A DNA stretch of 64,000 nucleotides, taken from assembly GCF_020991085.1 (NCBI RefSeq), contig NZ_CP087719.1, positions 4,794,001 to 4,858,000 of the forward strand. Reading direction: 5' to 3'. Under the pieces are notes generated by a model. That model saw nothing but the letters and a program-made list of their open reading frames with translations. It was not told where the DNA came from and searched no databases. The position numbers and the translations under genes are program-made. Shown here piece after piece: positions 37,313-45,325 of the stretch; the stretch's first letter is position 1, and each line of letters begins with the position of its first letter. This DNA is from Roseomonas sp. OT10. GTDB lineage: Bacteria; Pseudomonadota; Alphaproteobacteria; Acetobacterales; Acetobacteraceae.

Positions 37313-38134
37313 ATGAGCACCGTGGCATCCCGGGACGATGCGGCCTGGACGGGCCGCTTCGCCGGCAAGGTCGCGCTGGTGACCGGCGCGGCGCAGGGCA
37401 TCGGCCGCAGCGTCGCGCTGCGCCTCGCGCGGGAGGGGGGCCGGGTCGTCCTCGTGGACCGCTCGCCCCTCGTGGAGGAGGTCCGTGCCGAGGCGGAGGC
37501 GGCCGGTGCGCAGGCCGCGGCGGTCATCGCCGACCTGGAGACCTTCGCGGGGGCGGAAGCCGCCGTGGCCGGCGCCATGTCCCGCTTCGGCCGGCTCGAC
37601 ATCCTCGTCAACAACGTCGGCGGCACCATCTGGGCGATGCCCTACGGCCACTACGCCGAGGCGCAGATCGAGGCGGAGATCCGCCGCTCGCTCTTCCCCA
37701 CGCTCTGGTGCTGCCGGGCCGCGCTGCCGGCGATGCTGGAAAGCGGCGGCGGGGCCATCGTGAACGTCTCCTCCATCGCGACGCGCGGCCTCAACCGCGT
37801 GCCCTACGCGGCGGCGAAGGGCGGGGTGAACGCGATCACCACCTGCCTGGCCTGGGAGTATGCGGCGCAGGGCATCCGCGTGAACGCGGTCGCGCCGGGC
37901 GGCACGGAGGCGCCGCCGCGGCGCATCCCGCGCAACCTCTCGGCGCCCTCGGGCCCCGACGAGCAGCAGCAGCTCTGGTGGCAGCAGGTCTCGGAGCAGA
38001 CCAGGGCGTCCAGCTTCCTGCACCGCTACGGCACCGCGGAGGAGCAGGCGGCGGCGATCCTGTTCCTGGCCTCCGACGAGGCTTCCTACGTCACCGGCGT
38101 CATCCTGCCCGTCGCGGGCGGAGACCTCGGTTAG
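37313..38134 (+). CDS. benD: Benzoate diol dehydrogenase BenD (SDR family)
   Basis: A 273-residue short-chain dehydrogenase converting the cis-diol of benzoate to catechol and CO2 with NAD. Motifs: TGAAQGIGRSVALR (cofactor loop, about 23-36), NNVGG (about 98), the catalytic Ser in VNVSSIATRG and Tyr-x3-Lys in YAAAKGG, and the late VTGVILPVAGGDLG. It begins one base after the benC stop (TAGGATG) and is the fourth gene of benABCD. Confidence 0.94.
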   Translation: MSTVASRDDAAWTGRFAGKVALVTGAAQGIGRSVALRLAREGGRVVLVDRSPLVEEVRAEAEAAGAQAAAVIADLETFAGAEAAVAGAMSRFGRLDILVNNVGGTIWAMPYGHYAEAQIEAEIRRSLFPTLWCCRAALPAMLESGGGAIVNVSSIATRGLNRVPYAAAKGGVNAITTCLAWEYAAQGIRVNAVAPGGTEAPPRRIPRNLSAPSGPDEQQQLWWQQVSEQTRASSFLHRYGTAEEQAAAILFLASDEASYVTGVILPVAGGDLG

Positions 38135-38141
38135 CGACGGC

Positions 38142-38160
38142 GGCCGGACCGTTTCCGGCC
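38142..38160 (+). repeat. Inverted repeat between benD and catA
   Basis: A perfect seven-base stem, GGCCGGA, five-base loop CCGTT, TCCGGCC, eight bases after the benD stop in a 66-bp gap. No T-run follows, so it may be an attenuator or mRNA-end protector between the ben and cat halves, or a binding site; the sequence cannot decide. Confidence 0.5.
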
Positions 38161-38200
38161 AGAAGAGCAAACGGCCCGTTGGCCGGAAGGGGTGGGACCC

Positions 38201-39130
38201 ATGACCGATACCGTGATGAGCAAGCCCGAGGTGACGACGCTGGCGAGCAAGGCCGCCGGCTTCGGCCAGCAGGCGGGCGACGAGCGCATGAAGAGGATCA
38301 TGCACCGCGTCGTCAACGACATCTTCCAGATCATCGAGGATTTCGACCTGCAGCCGGACGAGGTCTGGGCCGCGGTGGACTACCTGACCCGGGTCGGCCA
38401 GGCGAACGAGGGAGGCCTGCTGGTGGCCGGCCTCGGCCTCGAGACCTTCCTCGACATCCGCATGGACGAGGCGGAGCGCAGGGCGGGCATCGAGGGCGGC
38501 ACCCCGCGCACCATCGAGGGGCCGCTCTACATCGCCGGCGCGCCGCTCAGCAAGGGCGAGGCGCGGCTCGACAACGGCCACGAGCAGGGCGAGGTCCTGT
38601 TCATGGACGGGCAGGTGCGCGACGCCGACGGCAAGCCGATCGCCGGCGCCATCGTCGATGTCTGGCACGCCAACACGCTCGGCGGCTACTCCTTCTTCGA
38701 CCCGTCGCAGGAGAAGTTCAACCTGCGCCGCCGCATCGAGACGGATGCCGAGGGCCGCTACCGCTTCCGCTCCATCCTGCCGGCGGGCTACGGCCTGCCG
38801 CCGGAGGGGCCGACCCAGGCGCTGCTCAACCATCTCGGCCGCCACGGCAACCGGCCGGCGCACATCCACTTCTTCGTCACCGCGCCGGGCTACCGCAAGC
38901 TGACGACGCAGATCAACATCGACGGCGACGCCTACCTGCACGACGACTTCGCCTTCGCCACGCGCGACGAGCTGATCCCGCCCGTGCGGCGCGTCGAGGA
39001 CGCGGCGGAGGTCCACAAGCGTGGCCTGAACGCGCCCTATGCCGAGATCACCTTCGACTTCGTGCTGAACCGCGACGTGGCGGCGGCCCCGAACGTCGAG
39101 GTGCACCGCACCCACGCCGAAGCGGCGTGA
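38201..39130 (+). CDS. catA: Catechol 1,2-dioxygenase
   Basis: A 309-residue intradiol dioxygenase that opens catechol to cis,cis-muconate. The non-heme iron ligands are the Tyr in NTLGGYSFF (about 166), the Tyr in LPAGYGLPPEG (about 200) and the two His of RPAHIHFF (about 224 and 226). The N-terminal helical dimerisation domain (about 20-100) is also present. ATG 38201 has a GGAAGGGG site; a GTG lies nine bases upstream. It continues the ben operon into the cat genes. Confidence 0.96.
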   Translation: MTDTVMSKPEVTTLASKAAGFGQQAGDERMKRIMHRVVNDIFQIIEDFDLQPDEVWAAVDYLTRVGQANEGGLLVAGLGLETFLDIRMDEAERRAGIEGGTPRTIEGPLYIAGAPLSKGEARLDNGHEQGEVLFMDGQVRDADGKPIAGAIVDVWHANTLGGYSFFDPSQEKFNLRRRIETDAEGRYRFRSILPAGYGLPPEGPTQALLNHLGRHGNRPAHIHFFVTAPGYRKLTTQINIDGDAYLHDDFAFATRDELIPPVRRVEDAAEVHKRGLNAPYAEITFDFVLNRDVAAAPNVEVHRTHAEAA

Positions 39131-39136
39131 CGATCC

Positions 39137-39161
39137 GGCCCGGCCGTCCGACGGCCGGGCC
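39137..39161 (+). terminator. Strong hairpin between catA and catB
   Basis: A perfect 11-bp stem, GGCCCGGCCGT, loop CCG, ACGGCCGGGCC, directly after catA and followed by TTCCCTTCC, a weak pyrimidine tract. In the 57-bp gap it could partly terminate transcription or protect the upstream mRNA, making catA more abundant than catBC. Confidence 0.6.
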
Positions 39162-39187
39162 TTCCCTTCCCGACTTCGGAGCCCCGC

Positions 39188-40348
39188 ATGCCCGACACCA
39201 TCCTCTCCGTTCCTGCCGACCTGCGCCGCGACCTCGCGATCGCCGCCGTCGACAGCACCATCGTGGATGTGCCGACCGTGCGGCGGCACAAGCTGTCGCA
39301 GACCTCGGTCACCGCGCAGAGCTACGTGCTCGTCCGGGTGCGCCTGGCCAACGGCGCCGTGGGCATCGGCGAGGCCGCCACGCTGGGCGGCCCGCGCTGG
39401 AGCGAGGAGAGCGTCGAGGCCATGAAGGCCAATATCGACGCCTATCTGGCGCCGGCGATCCAGGGCCAGCGCGCCGACCTGTTCGAGGCCATCGGCCTGC
39501 GCCTCGATGCCGCCGCCAAGCGCAACAACGCGGCCAAGGCGGCGATCGAGACGGCGCTGTTCGACGCGGTCGGCAAGACGCTCGACCTGCCGGCCACGGC
39601 CCTGCTCGGCGGCGCGGTCCGCGACCGCATCCCCGTCCTCTGGACCCTCGCCTCGGGCGATCCGGCGCAGGAGGCGGAGGAGGCGGAGCGCAAGCTGGCG
39701 GCCCGGCTGCACCGCGTCTTCAAGGTGAAGATCGGCGCCCAGGCGCCGGAGGCGGACATGGCCCGGATGCGCCACCTCGCCCGCGCGCTGGAAGGCCGCG
39801 CGGAGCTGATCGTGGACGCCAACCAGGCCTGGGACGAGACGGTCGCGGCGCGCTGCCTGCCGCAGCTCGCGGAGATGGGCGTGCGGCTCGTCGAGCAGCC
39901 CGTCCCGGCCTGGAACCTGGCCGGGATGGCGCGGCTCCGCGCCCGGCCCGGGACGCCGCCCCTGCTCGCCGACGAGTGCGTGTTCGATGCGCACGACATG
40001 CTCATGGTCGGGGCCGCCGCCGCGGCGGACGCGGTCTCCCTCAAGCTGGTGAAGCATGGCGGCCTGCTCGGCCTGCGCAAGGTGGCGGCGGTGGCCGAGG
40101 CGGCCGGCATCGGCCTGTACGGCGGCTGCCTGCTGGAGAGCTCGGTGGGTGCGGCGGCGCACCTCCAGGTCTTCGCCACCCTGCGGGAGCTGGCCTGGGG
40201 CTGCGAGCATTTCGGGCCGCAGATCCTGACGGGCGAGTACGTGACGGAGCCGCTCCGCTTCGAGGAGTTCGAGGTCCACCTGCCGGCCGGTCCCGGCCTC
40301 GGCGTGGTCGTCGACGAGGACAAGCTGCGCCACTACGCGCGGGCGTGA
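39188..40348 (+). CDS. catB: Muconate cycloisomerase
   Basis: A 386-residue enolase-superfamily enzyme converting cis,cis-muconate to muconolactone. Visible are VDSTIVDVPTVRRHK near the N-terminus, the catalytic K-x-K in HRVFKVKIGA (about 178-181), metal ligands in LIVDANQAWDE (Asp about 212), EQPVPAWNL (Glu), and ADECVFDAHDM (Asp), with the second-face Lys in SLKLVKHGG. Length agrees with CatB (about 370-375). Confidence 0.95.
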   Translation: MPDTILSVPADLRRDLAIAAVDSTIVDVPTVRRHKLSQTSVTAQSYVLVRVRLANGAVGIGEAATLGGPRWSEESVEAMKANIDAYLAPAIQGQRADLFEAIGLRLDAAAKRNNAAKAAIETALFDAVGKTLDLPATALLGGAVRDRIPVLWTLASGDPAQEAEEAERKLAARLHRVFKVKIGAQAPEADMARMRHLARALEGRAELIVDANQAWDETVAARCLPQLAEMGVRLVEQPVPAWNLAGMARLRARPGTPPLLADECVFDAHDMLMVGAAAAADAVSLKLVKHGGLLGLRKVAAVAEAAGIGLYGGCLLESSVGAAAHLQVFATLRELAWGCEHFGPQILTGEYVTEPLRFEEFEVHLPAGPGLGVVVDEDKLRHYARA

Positions 40349-40358
40349 GGAGGAAGGC

Positions 40359-40643
40359 ATGCTCTACCACGTGAGGATGGACGTGCGGCCGCCACAGGGT
40401 GTCGACCCGGCCGCATTCGACCGGCTGAAGGCCGAGGAGAAGGCCCGCGCGCAGGATCTCCAGCGCCAGGGCAAGTGGGTGCACCTGTGGCGGATCGCCG
40501 GGCAGTACGCGAACGTCTCCGTCTTCGACGTGGCGGATCACGACGAGCTGCACGCGATCCTCTCCACCCTCCCGCTGTTCCCCTTCATGGAGATCAGCGT
40601 CGTGCCCCTCGCCCGGCATCCCTCGGCACTCGACACGCGCTGA
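40359..40643 (+). CDS. catC: Muconolactone delta-isomerase
   Basis: A 94-residue protein with the CatC landmarks MLYHVRMDVRPPQGVDP, FDRLKAEEKARAQDLQRQGKW (an interrupted copy of the consensus) and LWRIAGQYANVSVFDVADHDELH, ending SALDTR. It isomerises muconolactone to beta-ketoadipate enol-lactone as a small decamer. It lies 10 bp after catB with AGGAGG. The later pathway genes (pcaD, pcaIJ, pcaF) are not in the window. Confidence 0.96.
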   Translation: MLYHVRMDVRPPQGVDPAAFDRLKAEEKARAQDLQRQGKWVHLWRIAGQYANVSVFDVADHDELHAILSTLPLFPFMEISVVPLARHPSALDTR

Positions 40644-40789
40644 GGCCCGCGGCCCGGCCGCCCAGCCGAAAGCCCGCTCCCTCCTCGGGGGGACGAAGAC
40701 CACACCCCGGGGCGTGCCCCGGGGGAACGGGGTGACGCATGGCCGCCCCGCACGAACAGCCCATGCGCATCCCGAGGGAGGGGAGAGTG

Positions 40790-42145
40790 ATGGCAACCGC
40801 CAAGACGATCGACGTTCAGGACTTCATCAACTCCAGGCCACTGAGCCGGTACCAGACCATCGTCATCCTGCTCTGCTTCCTCGTGGTGGCGGCGGATGGC
40901 TTCGACACCGCGGCGGTCGGCTACATCGCGCCCGCGCTGCGCTCGGCCTGGGGCGTGACCCCCGCCCAGCTCGCGCCGCTGTTCGGCGCCGGGCTCTTCG
41001 GCCTCATGGCGGGCGCCTTCGTCTTCGGCCCGCTGGCGGACAAGATCGGCCGGAAGGCGGTTCTCGTCCTCACGACGGCCGCCTTCGCCGTCGCGAGCAT
41101 CCTCTCCGCCACGGCCACGAGCATCGAGGCGCTGACGGTCTGGCGCTTCGTCACCGGCATCGGCCTCGGCGGCGCCATGCCCGCCGCGATCACGATGACC
41201 TCGGAATACTGCCCCGAGCGCAACCGCTCGCTGCTCGTCATGATCATGTTCTGCGGCTTCACCATGGGCGGCGCGCTCGGCGGCCTCAGCGCGGCGGCGC
41301 TGATCGCCGATTTCGGCTGGCAGGGCGTGCTGATCCTGGGCGGCGTGCTGCCGCTGCTGCTGGCGGTGGCGCTCCTCGTCTTCCTTCCGGAGTCGGTGCG
41401 CTACCTCGTCCTCCGCGGTGGGCAGGATGCGCGGGTGGAGGCGATCCTGACGCGGGTGGACGGCTCGGCCCAGATCGCGGGGGCCCACTTCACGGGCATC
41501 CGGCGGATCGAGGGCTCGCCGGTGCGCCAGCTCTTCGCGGCCGGGCTGGCCGGCGGCACGCTCCTGCTCTGGATCACCTTCTTCATGAGCCTCCTCGTCT
41601 TCTACCTGCTGACGAGCTGGCTGCCGACGCTGCTGAACAGCGCGGGCTACACGCCGCAGACGGCGCCGCTCATCGCGCTGATGCTGCCGATCGGCAGCAC
41701 GGTGGGCGCCATCGCCATCGGCCTGCTGATGGACCGCTTCAACCCCCATGCCGTGCTCCTCGGCAGCTACACGCTGGCCGCGGCCTTCATCCTGCTCCTC
41801 GGCGTCTCGACCGCGGCCCCCGCGATCCTGGTGCTCGCGGTGTTCGGGGCGGGCATCGGAACGGGCGGCTCGCAGATCGGCATCAACGCGCTCGCCGCGG
41901 CCTTCTACCCCACGGCGAGCCGCGCGACGGGCGTGAGCTGGGCGAACGCGGTGGGCCGCAGCGGCTCGGTGGTCGGCTCGATGATCGGCGGCCAGCTGCT
42001 CGGCATGGGCTGGAATCTCGCGACGGTGTTCGCCATCGCGGCGGTCCCGGCCCTCATCGCCGGCATCGCGATCTTCGCCAAGGGCCGCGTCGGGCCGACG
42101 GTCGCCGTCCCCGTCCCGGACGCCACGACCCGTCAGACGGCCTGA
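40790..42145 (+). CDS. benK: Aromatic acid:H+ symporter, MFS (BenK/PcaK type)
   Basis: A 451-residue major-facilitator protein of the aromatic-acid:H+ symporter family with 12 transmembrane helices. The first helix has CFLVVAADGFDTAAVGYIAP (the DGxD motif of the family), followed by GPLADKIGRKAVL (loop 2-3) and the helix 4-5 region RFVTGIGLGGAMPAAITMTSEY. It probably imports benzoate. The start at ATG 40790 is preceded by GAGGGAGGGGAGAG. Located 146 bp after catC. Confidence 0.9.
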   Translation: MATAKTIDVQDFINSRPLSRYQTIVILLCFLVVAADGFDTAAVGYIAPALRSAWGVTPAQLAPLFGAGLFGLMAGAFVFGPLADKIGRKAVLVLTTAAFAVASILSATATSIEALTVWRFVTGIGLGGAMPAAITMTSEYCPERNRSLLVMIMFCGFTMGGALGGLSAAALIADFGWQGVLILGGVLPLLLAVALLVFLPESVRYLVLRGGQDARVEAILTRVDGSAQIAGAHFTGIRRIEGSPVRQLFAAGLAGGTLLLWITFFMSLLVFYLLTSWLPTLLNSAGYTPQTAPLIALMLPIGSTVGAIAIGLLMDRFNPHAVLLGSYTLAAAFILLLGVSTAAPAILVLAVFGAGIGTGGSQIGINALAAAFYPTASRATGVSWANAVGRSGSVVGSMIGGQLLGMGWNLATVFAIAAVPALIAGIAIFAKGRVGPTVAVPVPDATTRQTA

Positions 42146-42157
42146 CGGAACGCCCGG

Positions 42158-42217
42158 GAGGGATCCCCGCCCGGCGCGGGGATCCCTCTCCTGCCCGGCC
42201 CGGCGCGTCGCCGGGCC
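42158..42217 (+). terminator. Two tandem hairpins after benK
   Basis: First hairpin 42158-42188: GAGGGATCCCC, nine-base loop that can itself close by two more pairs, GGGGATCCCTC. Second hairpin 42197-42217: GGCCCGGCG, loop CGT, CGCCGGGCC. No long T-run. They separate benK from the binding-protein gene and may end or attenuate the ben-cat-benK transcript. Confidence 0.6.
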
Positions 42218-42248
42218 CAACGAACGTCCAGGATTGGAACGAGGACCG

Positions 42249-43253
42249 ATGCGAACGATGCGGCGAAGGCCCTTCCTCACCCTTTCCGCCGCCCTGGCGG
42301 CCGCGGGCCTGGCCCGGCCTGGCCCGGCCGGGGCGCAGCCGGCCTCCTGGCCCTCGCGCCCGGTGCGGATCATCGTGCCCTTCCCGCCCGGCGGCGCGAT
42401 CGACGCCATGGCCCGGCTGCTCGCGCCGCGCCTCTCCGCGGCCCTCGGCCCGGACGGGCGCTCCCCCGCGACCGTGCTGGTCGAGAACCGTCCCGGGGCG
42501 GGCGGGACCGTCGGCACCGCGGCGGCGGCCCAGAGCACGGACGGCCACACGCTGCTGATGGTCTCCATCGCGCATGCCGTGAACCCCGCCCTCTACCCGT
42601 CCCTGCCCTATCGGGAGGAGGAGTTCGTGCCGCTGGCGCCCGTCGCGGTCGTTCCGAACATCCTCGTCGTGCCCGCGGCGCGGCCCTGGCGGAACGTGAC
42701 GGAGCTGATCGCGGCGGCGCGGCAGCAGCCCGGGTCGCTGACCTATGCCTCGGCCGGGAACGGCACCTCCATCCACCTCGCCGGGGCGCTGTTCGGCGTC
42801 ATGGCGGGGGTGGAGATGACCCATGTGCCCTATCGCGGCTCGGCGCCCGCGATCGCGGACCTCGTCGCCGGGCGGGTGGATGCGATGTTCGACAGCGTGA
42901 CCTCCGCCGCGCCGCATGTCGCCTCGGGCCGGCTGCGGGCGCTCGCCGTCACCACCGCGCACCGCATCGCCGCCTTCCCCGACCTGCCGACGGTGGCCGA
43001 GGCCGGGGTGCCCGGCTATGCGCTCGACCCCTGGTTCGCGCTGCTGGCGCCGCGTTCCCTGCCGCCCGAGGCCGCCCCGCGCGTGGAGGCGGTCGTCGCC
43101 GGCGCGCTGCGCGACCCGGAGCTGCGGGGCCGGTTCGCGGCGATCGGGGCGGAGCCGATGGAGGGCGACGCCGCGGCGCTCGGGCGCCTCATCGCCGAGG
43201 AGACCGCCCGGTGGGGCGGCCTCGTCGCGCGCCTCGGCATCCGGCCGGACTAG
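42249..43253 (+). CDS. Tripartite tricarboxylate transporter-type (Bug) substrate-binding protein
   Basis: A 334-residue exported binding protein of the Bug/TctC family. The signal peptide runs to about AGAQP with an arginine-rich start. Family landmarks: WPSRPVRIIVPFPPGGAIDAMA (as pieces), VENRPGAGGTVGT, PYRGSAPAIADLVAGRVDAMF and GRLRALAVTTAHR. No TctA/TctB membrane genes are next to it, so it is an orphan, as is usual for Bug proteins. Position between two benzoate carriers suggests an aromatic acid ligand, inferred only. ATG 42249 follows GAGG. Confidence 0.9.
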   Translation: MRTMRRRPFLTLSAALAAAGLARPGPAGAQPASWPSRPVRIIVPFPPGGAIDAMARLLAPRLSAALGPDGRSPATVLVENRPGAGGTVGTAAAAQSTDGHTLLMVSIAHAVNPALYPSLPYREEEFVPLAPVAVVPNILVVPAARPWRNVTELIAAARQQPGSLTYASAGNGTSIHLAGALFGVMAGVEMTHVPYRGSAPAIADLVAGRVDAMFDSVTSAAPHVASGRLRALAVTTAHRIAAFPDLPTVAEAGVPGYALDPWFALLAPRSLPPEAAPRVEAVVAGALRDPELRGRFAAIGAEPMEGDAAALGRLIAEETARWGGLVARLGIRPD

Positions 43254-43255
43254 CC

Positions 43256-44524
43256 GTGCCGCGATTCCCCACCCTGCCCGTGCCGGGCCCGTCGGCACGG
43301 CTGGAGCCCGCCCCGGTGCCGGCGCCGGGCTGGCGGCAGCTTCTCGCCGATTTCGGCCCGGTCTATGCCGCGAGCGGCTTCACGGGCTTCCTCTTCGCGG
43401 CCTCCGGGCCCACCGCGATCATCCTCTCGGTCGGCACCCGCGGCGGCCTGTCGCCGGCCGAGCTCGCCTCCTGGATCTTCGGCGTCTTCTTCGTCAACGG
43501 CGTGATCACGGTCGCGATGAGCTGGCGCTACCGCGAGCCGCTCTGCGTCCTCTGGACCATCCCGGGCACGGTGCTGGTCGGCCCGGCCCTGGAGCACCAG
43601 TCCTTCCCCGAGGTGATCGGGGCCTTCTACGCCACGGCGGTCCTGATCCTTGTCCTCGGCGCCTCCGGCTGGGTGAAGCGGGCCATGGCCCATGTGCCGA
43701 TGCCGGTCGTCATGGGCATGGTGGCGGGGGTCTTCCTGCGCTTCGGCCTCGACCTCGTGCACGCGCTCCACGCCGACGCGGCGATCGCCGTGCCGATGCT
43801 CCTGGCCTTCCTCGCGCTCTCGGCCTGGCCGGCCGCCGGCCGCCGCCTTCCACCCCTCATCGGCGCACTGCTGGTCGGCGCGGCCGCCGCCCTGCTCCTC
43901 GGCCGCTTCAGCGGCGCCGCCTTCGGGACGATCGGCTTCGCGAGGCCGGTGATCCAGGCGCCCGCCTGGTCGTTCGCCGCGATGGTGGAGCTCGTCGTGC
44001 CGCTGGCCATCACCGTGCTGGTCGTGCAGAACGGGCAGGGCTTCGCCGTCCTGCGGGCCGGGGGGCACCGGCCCCCGTTCAACGCCGTCACCGTGGCCTG
44101 CGGCATCGGCTCCCTCCTCGCGGCGACGGTCGGGGCCGTCAGCTCCTGCCTCACCGGCCCGACCAACGCCCTCCTCATCGCCTCCGGCGAACGCAGGCGG
44201 CACTACACCGCGGCGGTCTTCACGGGGCTGCTGGCGATCGGGTTCGGGCTTCTGGCGCCCACCTTCACCGGATGGATGCTCGCGGCACCCCGGGAATTCA
44301 TCATGGCGCTCGGCGGCCTGGCGATGCTCCGCGTGTTGCAGGGCGCCTTCATCACCTCGTTCGGGGGGCGCTTCACCCTCGGGGCGCTCGTCAGCTTCCT
44401 GGTGACGGTGGCCGACCACCCCGTGCTGAACATCGGCGCCGCCTTCTGGGGGCTGCTCGCCGGCCTGCTGGTTTCGCGGCTGCTGGAGAAGGCCGACTTC
44501 GCTCCAACTGGGGGGACGAACTGA
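43256..44524 (+). CDS. benE: Benzoate/H+ symporter BenE
   Basis: A 422-residue membrane protein with about 12 helices of the benzoate:H+ symporter family. Characteristic pieces: GFTGFLFAASGPTAIILSVG (about 40-59), the middle SQ-free motif WTIPGTVLVGPALEH, VPMPVVMGMVAGVFLRFGLD and NGQGFAVLRAGGHRPP, and SSCLTGPTNALLIASG. It starts with GTG two bases after the Bug gene stop. Its TGA stop (44522-44524) is the TGA of the CTGAT end of repeat copy D. Confidence 0.93.
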   Translation: MPRFPTLPVPGPSARLEPAPVPAPGWRQLLADFGPVYAASGFTGFLFAASGPTAIILSVGTRGGLSPAELASWIFGVFFVNGVITVAMSWRYREPLCVLWTIPGTVLVGPALEHQSFPEVIGAFYATAVLILVLGASGWVKRAMAHVPMPVVMGMVAGVFLRFGLDLVHALHADAAIAVPMLLAFLALSAWPAAGRRLPPLIGALLVGAAAALLLGRFSGAAFGTIGFARPVIQAPAWSFAAMVELVVPLAITVLVVQNGQGFAVLRAGGHRPPFNAVTVACGIGSLLAATVGAVSSCLTGPTNALLIASGERRRHYTAAVFTGLLAIGFGLLAPTFTGWMLAAPREFIMALGGLAMLRVLQGAFITSFGGRFTLGALVSFLVTVADHPVLNIGAAFWGLLAGLLVSRLLEKADFAPTGGTN

Positions 44525-44970
44525 TACCGACGGCGGGATGTCGTGACCCGTCGTGCTGTGGTGTTCCATCGTCGGACCGGGAGGGGACGCCGGCCTGCGG
44601 CATCGACGCAGTGCATCGATCCCCGTCCCAGACCCTCCCCTGCCGGGGCCACAAGCGGGCCCCGGTCCCCGCTGGGAGTTGGTTCTGTGCGGTGGGTGTC
44701 AGCCTCCGGGCTGAACCCTGACGGAACGCGGACAGGCGGGACGCTGAAAGAAACATCAAAGGCGTCAGCGAGTGTGGTGGCCGTACCCGCCGAGGAGCAT
44801 GGCTCCTCGGCGCCTCGACCCCGTCGCAGTCATCTGCGCGGCAGCGCCCCTCGGGTCCAGGGCCCGCAGGGTCCTGGCGGAGTGGGGGTATCGGGGGCGA
44901 GGCAGAGCCTTGCCCCCGGGTCACGGGCACCACGCCGGCAGACGTCAACGCATCACGTCGCGCGTATGAT
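44521..44970 (+). repeat. Dispersed hairpin-rich intergenic element, copy D (long form)
   Basis: A 450-bp copy between the convergent benE and speE genes. It starts CTGATACCGACGGCGGGATG, and the first TGA is the benE stop codon. It has the same additional stretch as copy C, but its additional stem carries one mismatch (ATCGACGC versus GCATCGAT). The GCCGAGGAGC hairpin is at 44789-44811. The right end reads ACGCATCACG...CGTATGAT as in copy C. Confidence 0.9.
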
Positions 44971-45123
44971 GCGGTTCCTCAAGACGGTGGGAGCGGCGAG
45001 GGGAGCGTGCCTGATCCTGCGGGCGCTGCTCACGGCCATGCGTGTTGTCGCCATCCTGGTCCTGGATCAGCGCCTCTGGCCGCCAGGGGCCGTGTCGGGT
45101 CGGGTGGCCGGGCCGCATCCCGA

Positions 45124-45311
45124 GTGGAAAGCGGCCGCCGCAGCCCCGCGTCCCGAAAGCGCCATGCCCGGAACGGGGCGGCGACGGCGGGACCGGTGGC
45201 CTGCGGCGGCCGGAGCGTGGAGTGCGGCCGCCGCGTCCCCGTGTCCCGAAAGCGCCAAACCCGGAAGCCGGGGCGGCGACAGCGGAACCGGTGGAGCGCG
45301 GCGGCCGAAGC
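45124..45311 (+). repeat. Imperfect tandem duplication (93 and 95 bp)
   Basis: Unit 1 is 45124-45216 and unit 2 is 45217-45311. Shared blocks include GCGGCCGCCG, GTCCCGAAAGCGCCA, CCCGGAA, GGGGCGGCGAC and CCGGTGG; the units differ at roughly one position in seven. It lies just after the speE 3' end. Between repeat copy D and this duplication (44971-45123) no gene was found. No function can be assigned. Confidence 0.8.
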
Positions 45312-45325
45312 GTCGGCCGTGCGGC

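Noticed and set aside
37274-40360. A minus-strand open frame of about 1000 codons opposite benD-catABC
   Set aside because: Composition is antisense-like and the opposite strand has certain enzymes with catalytic residues in place.
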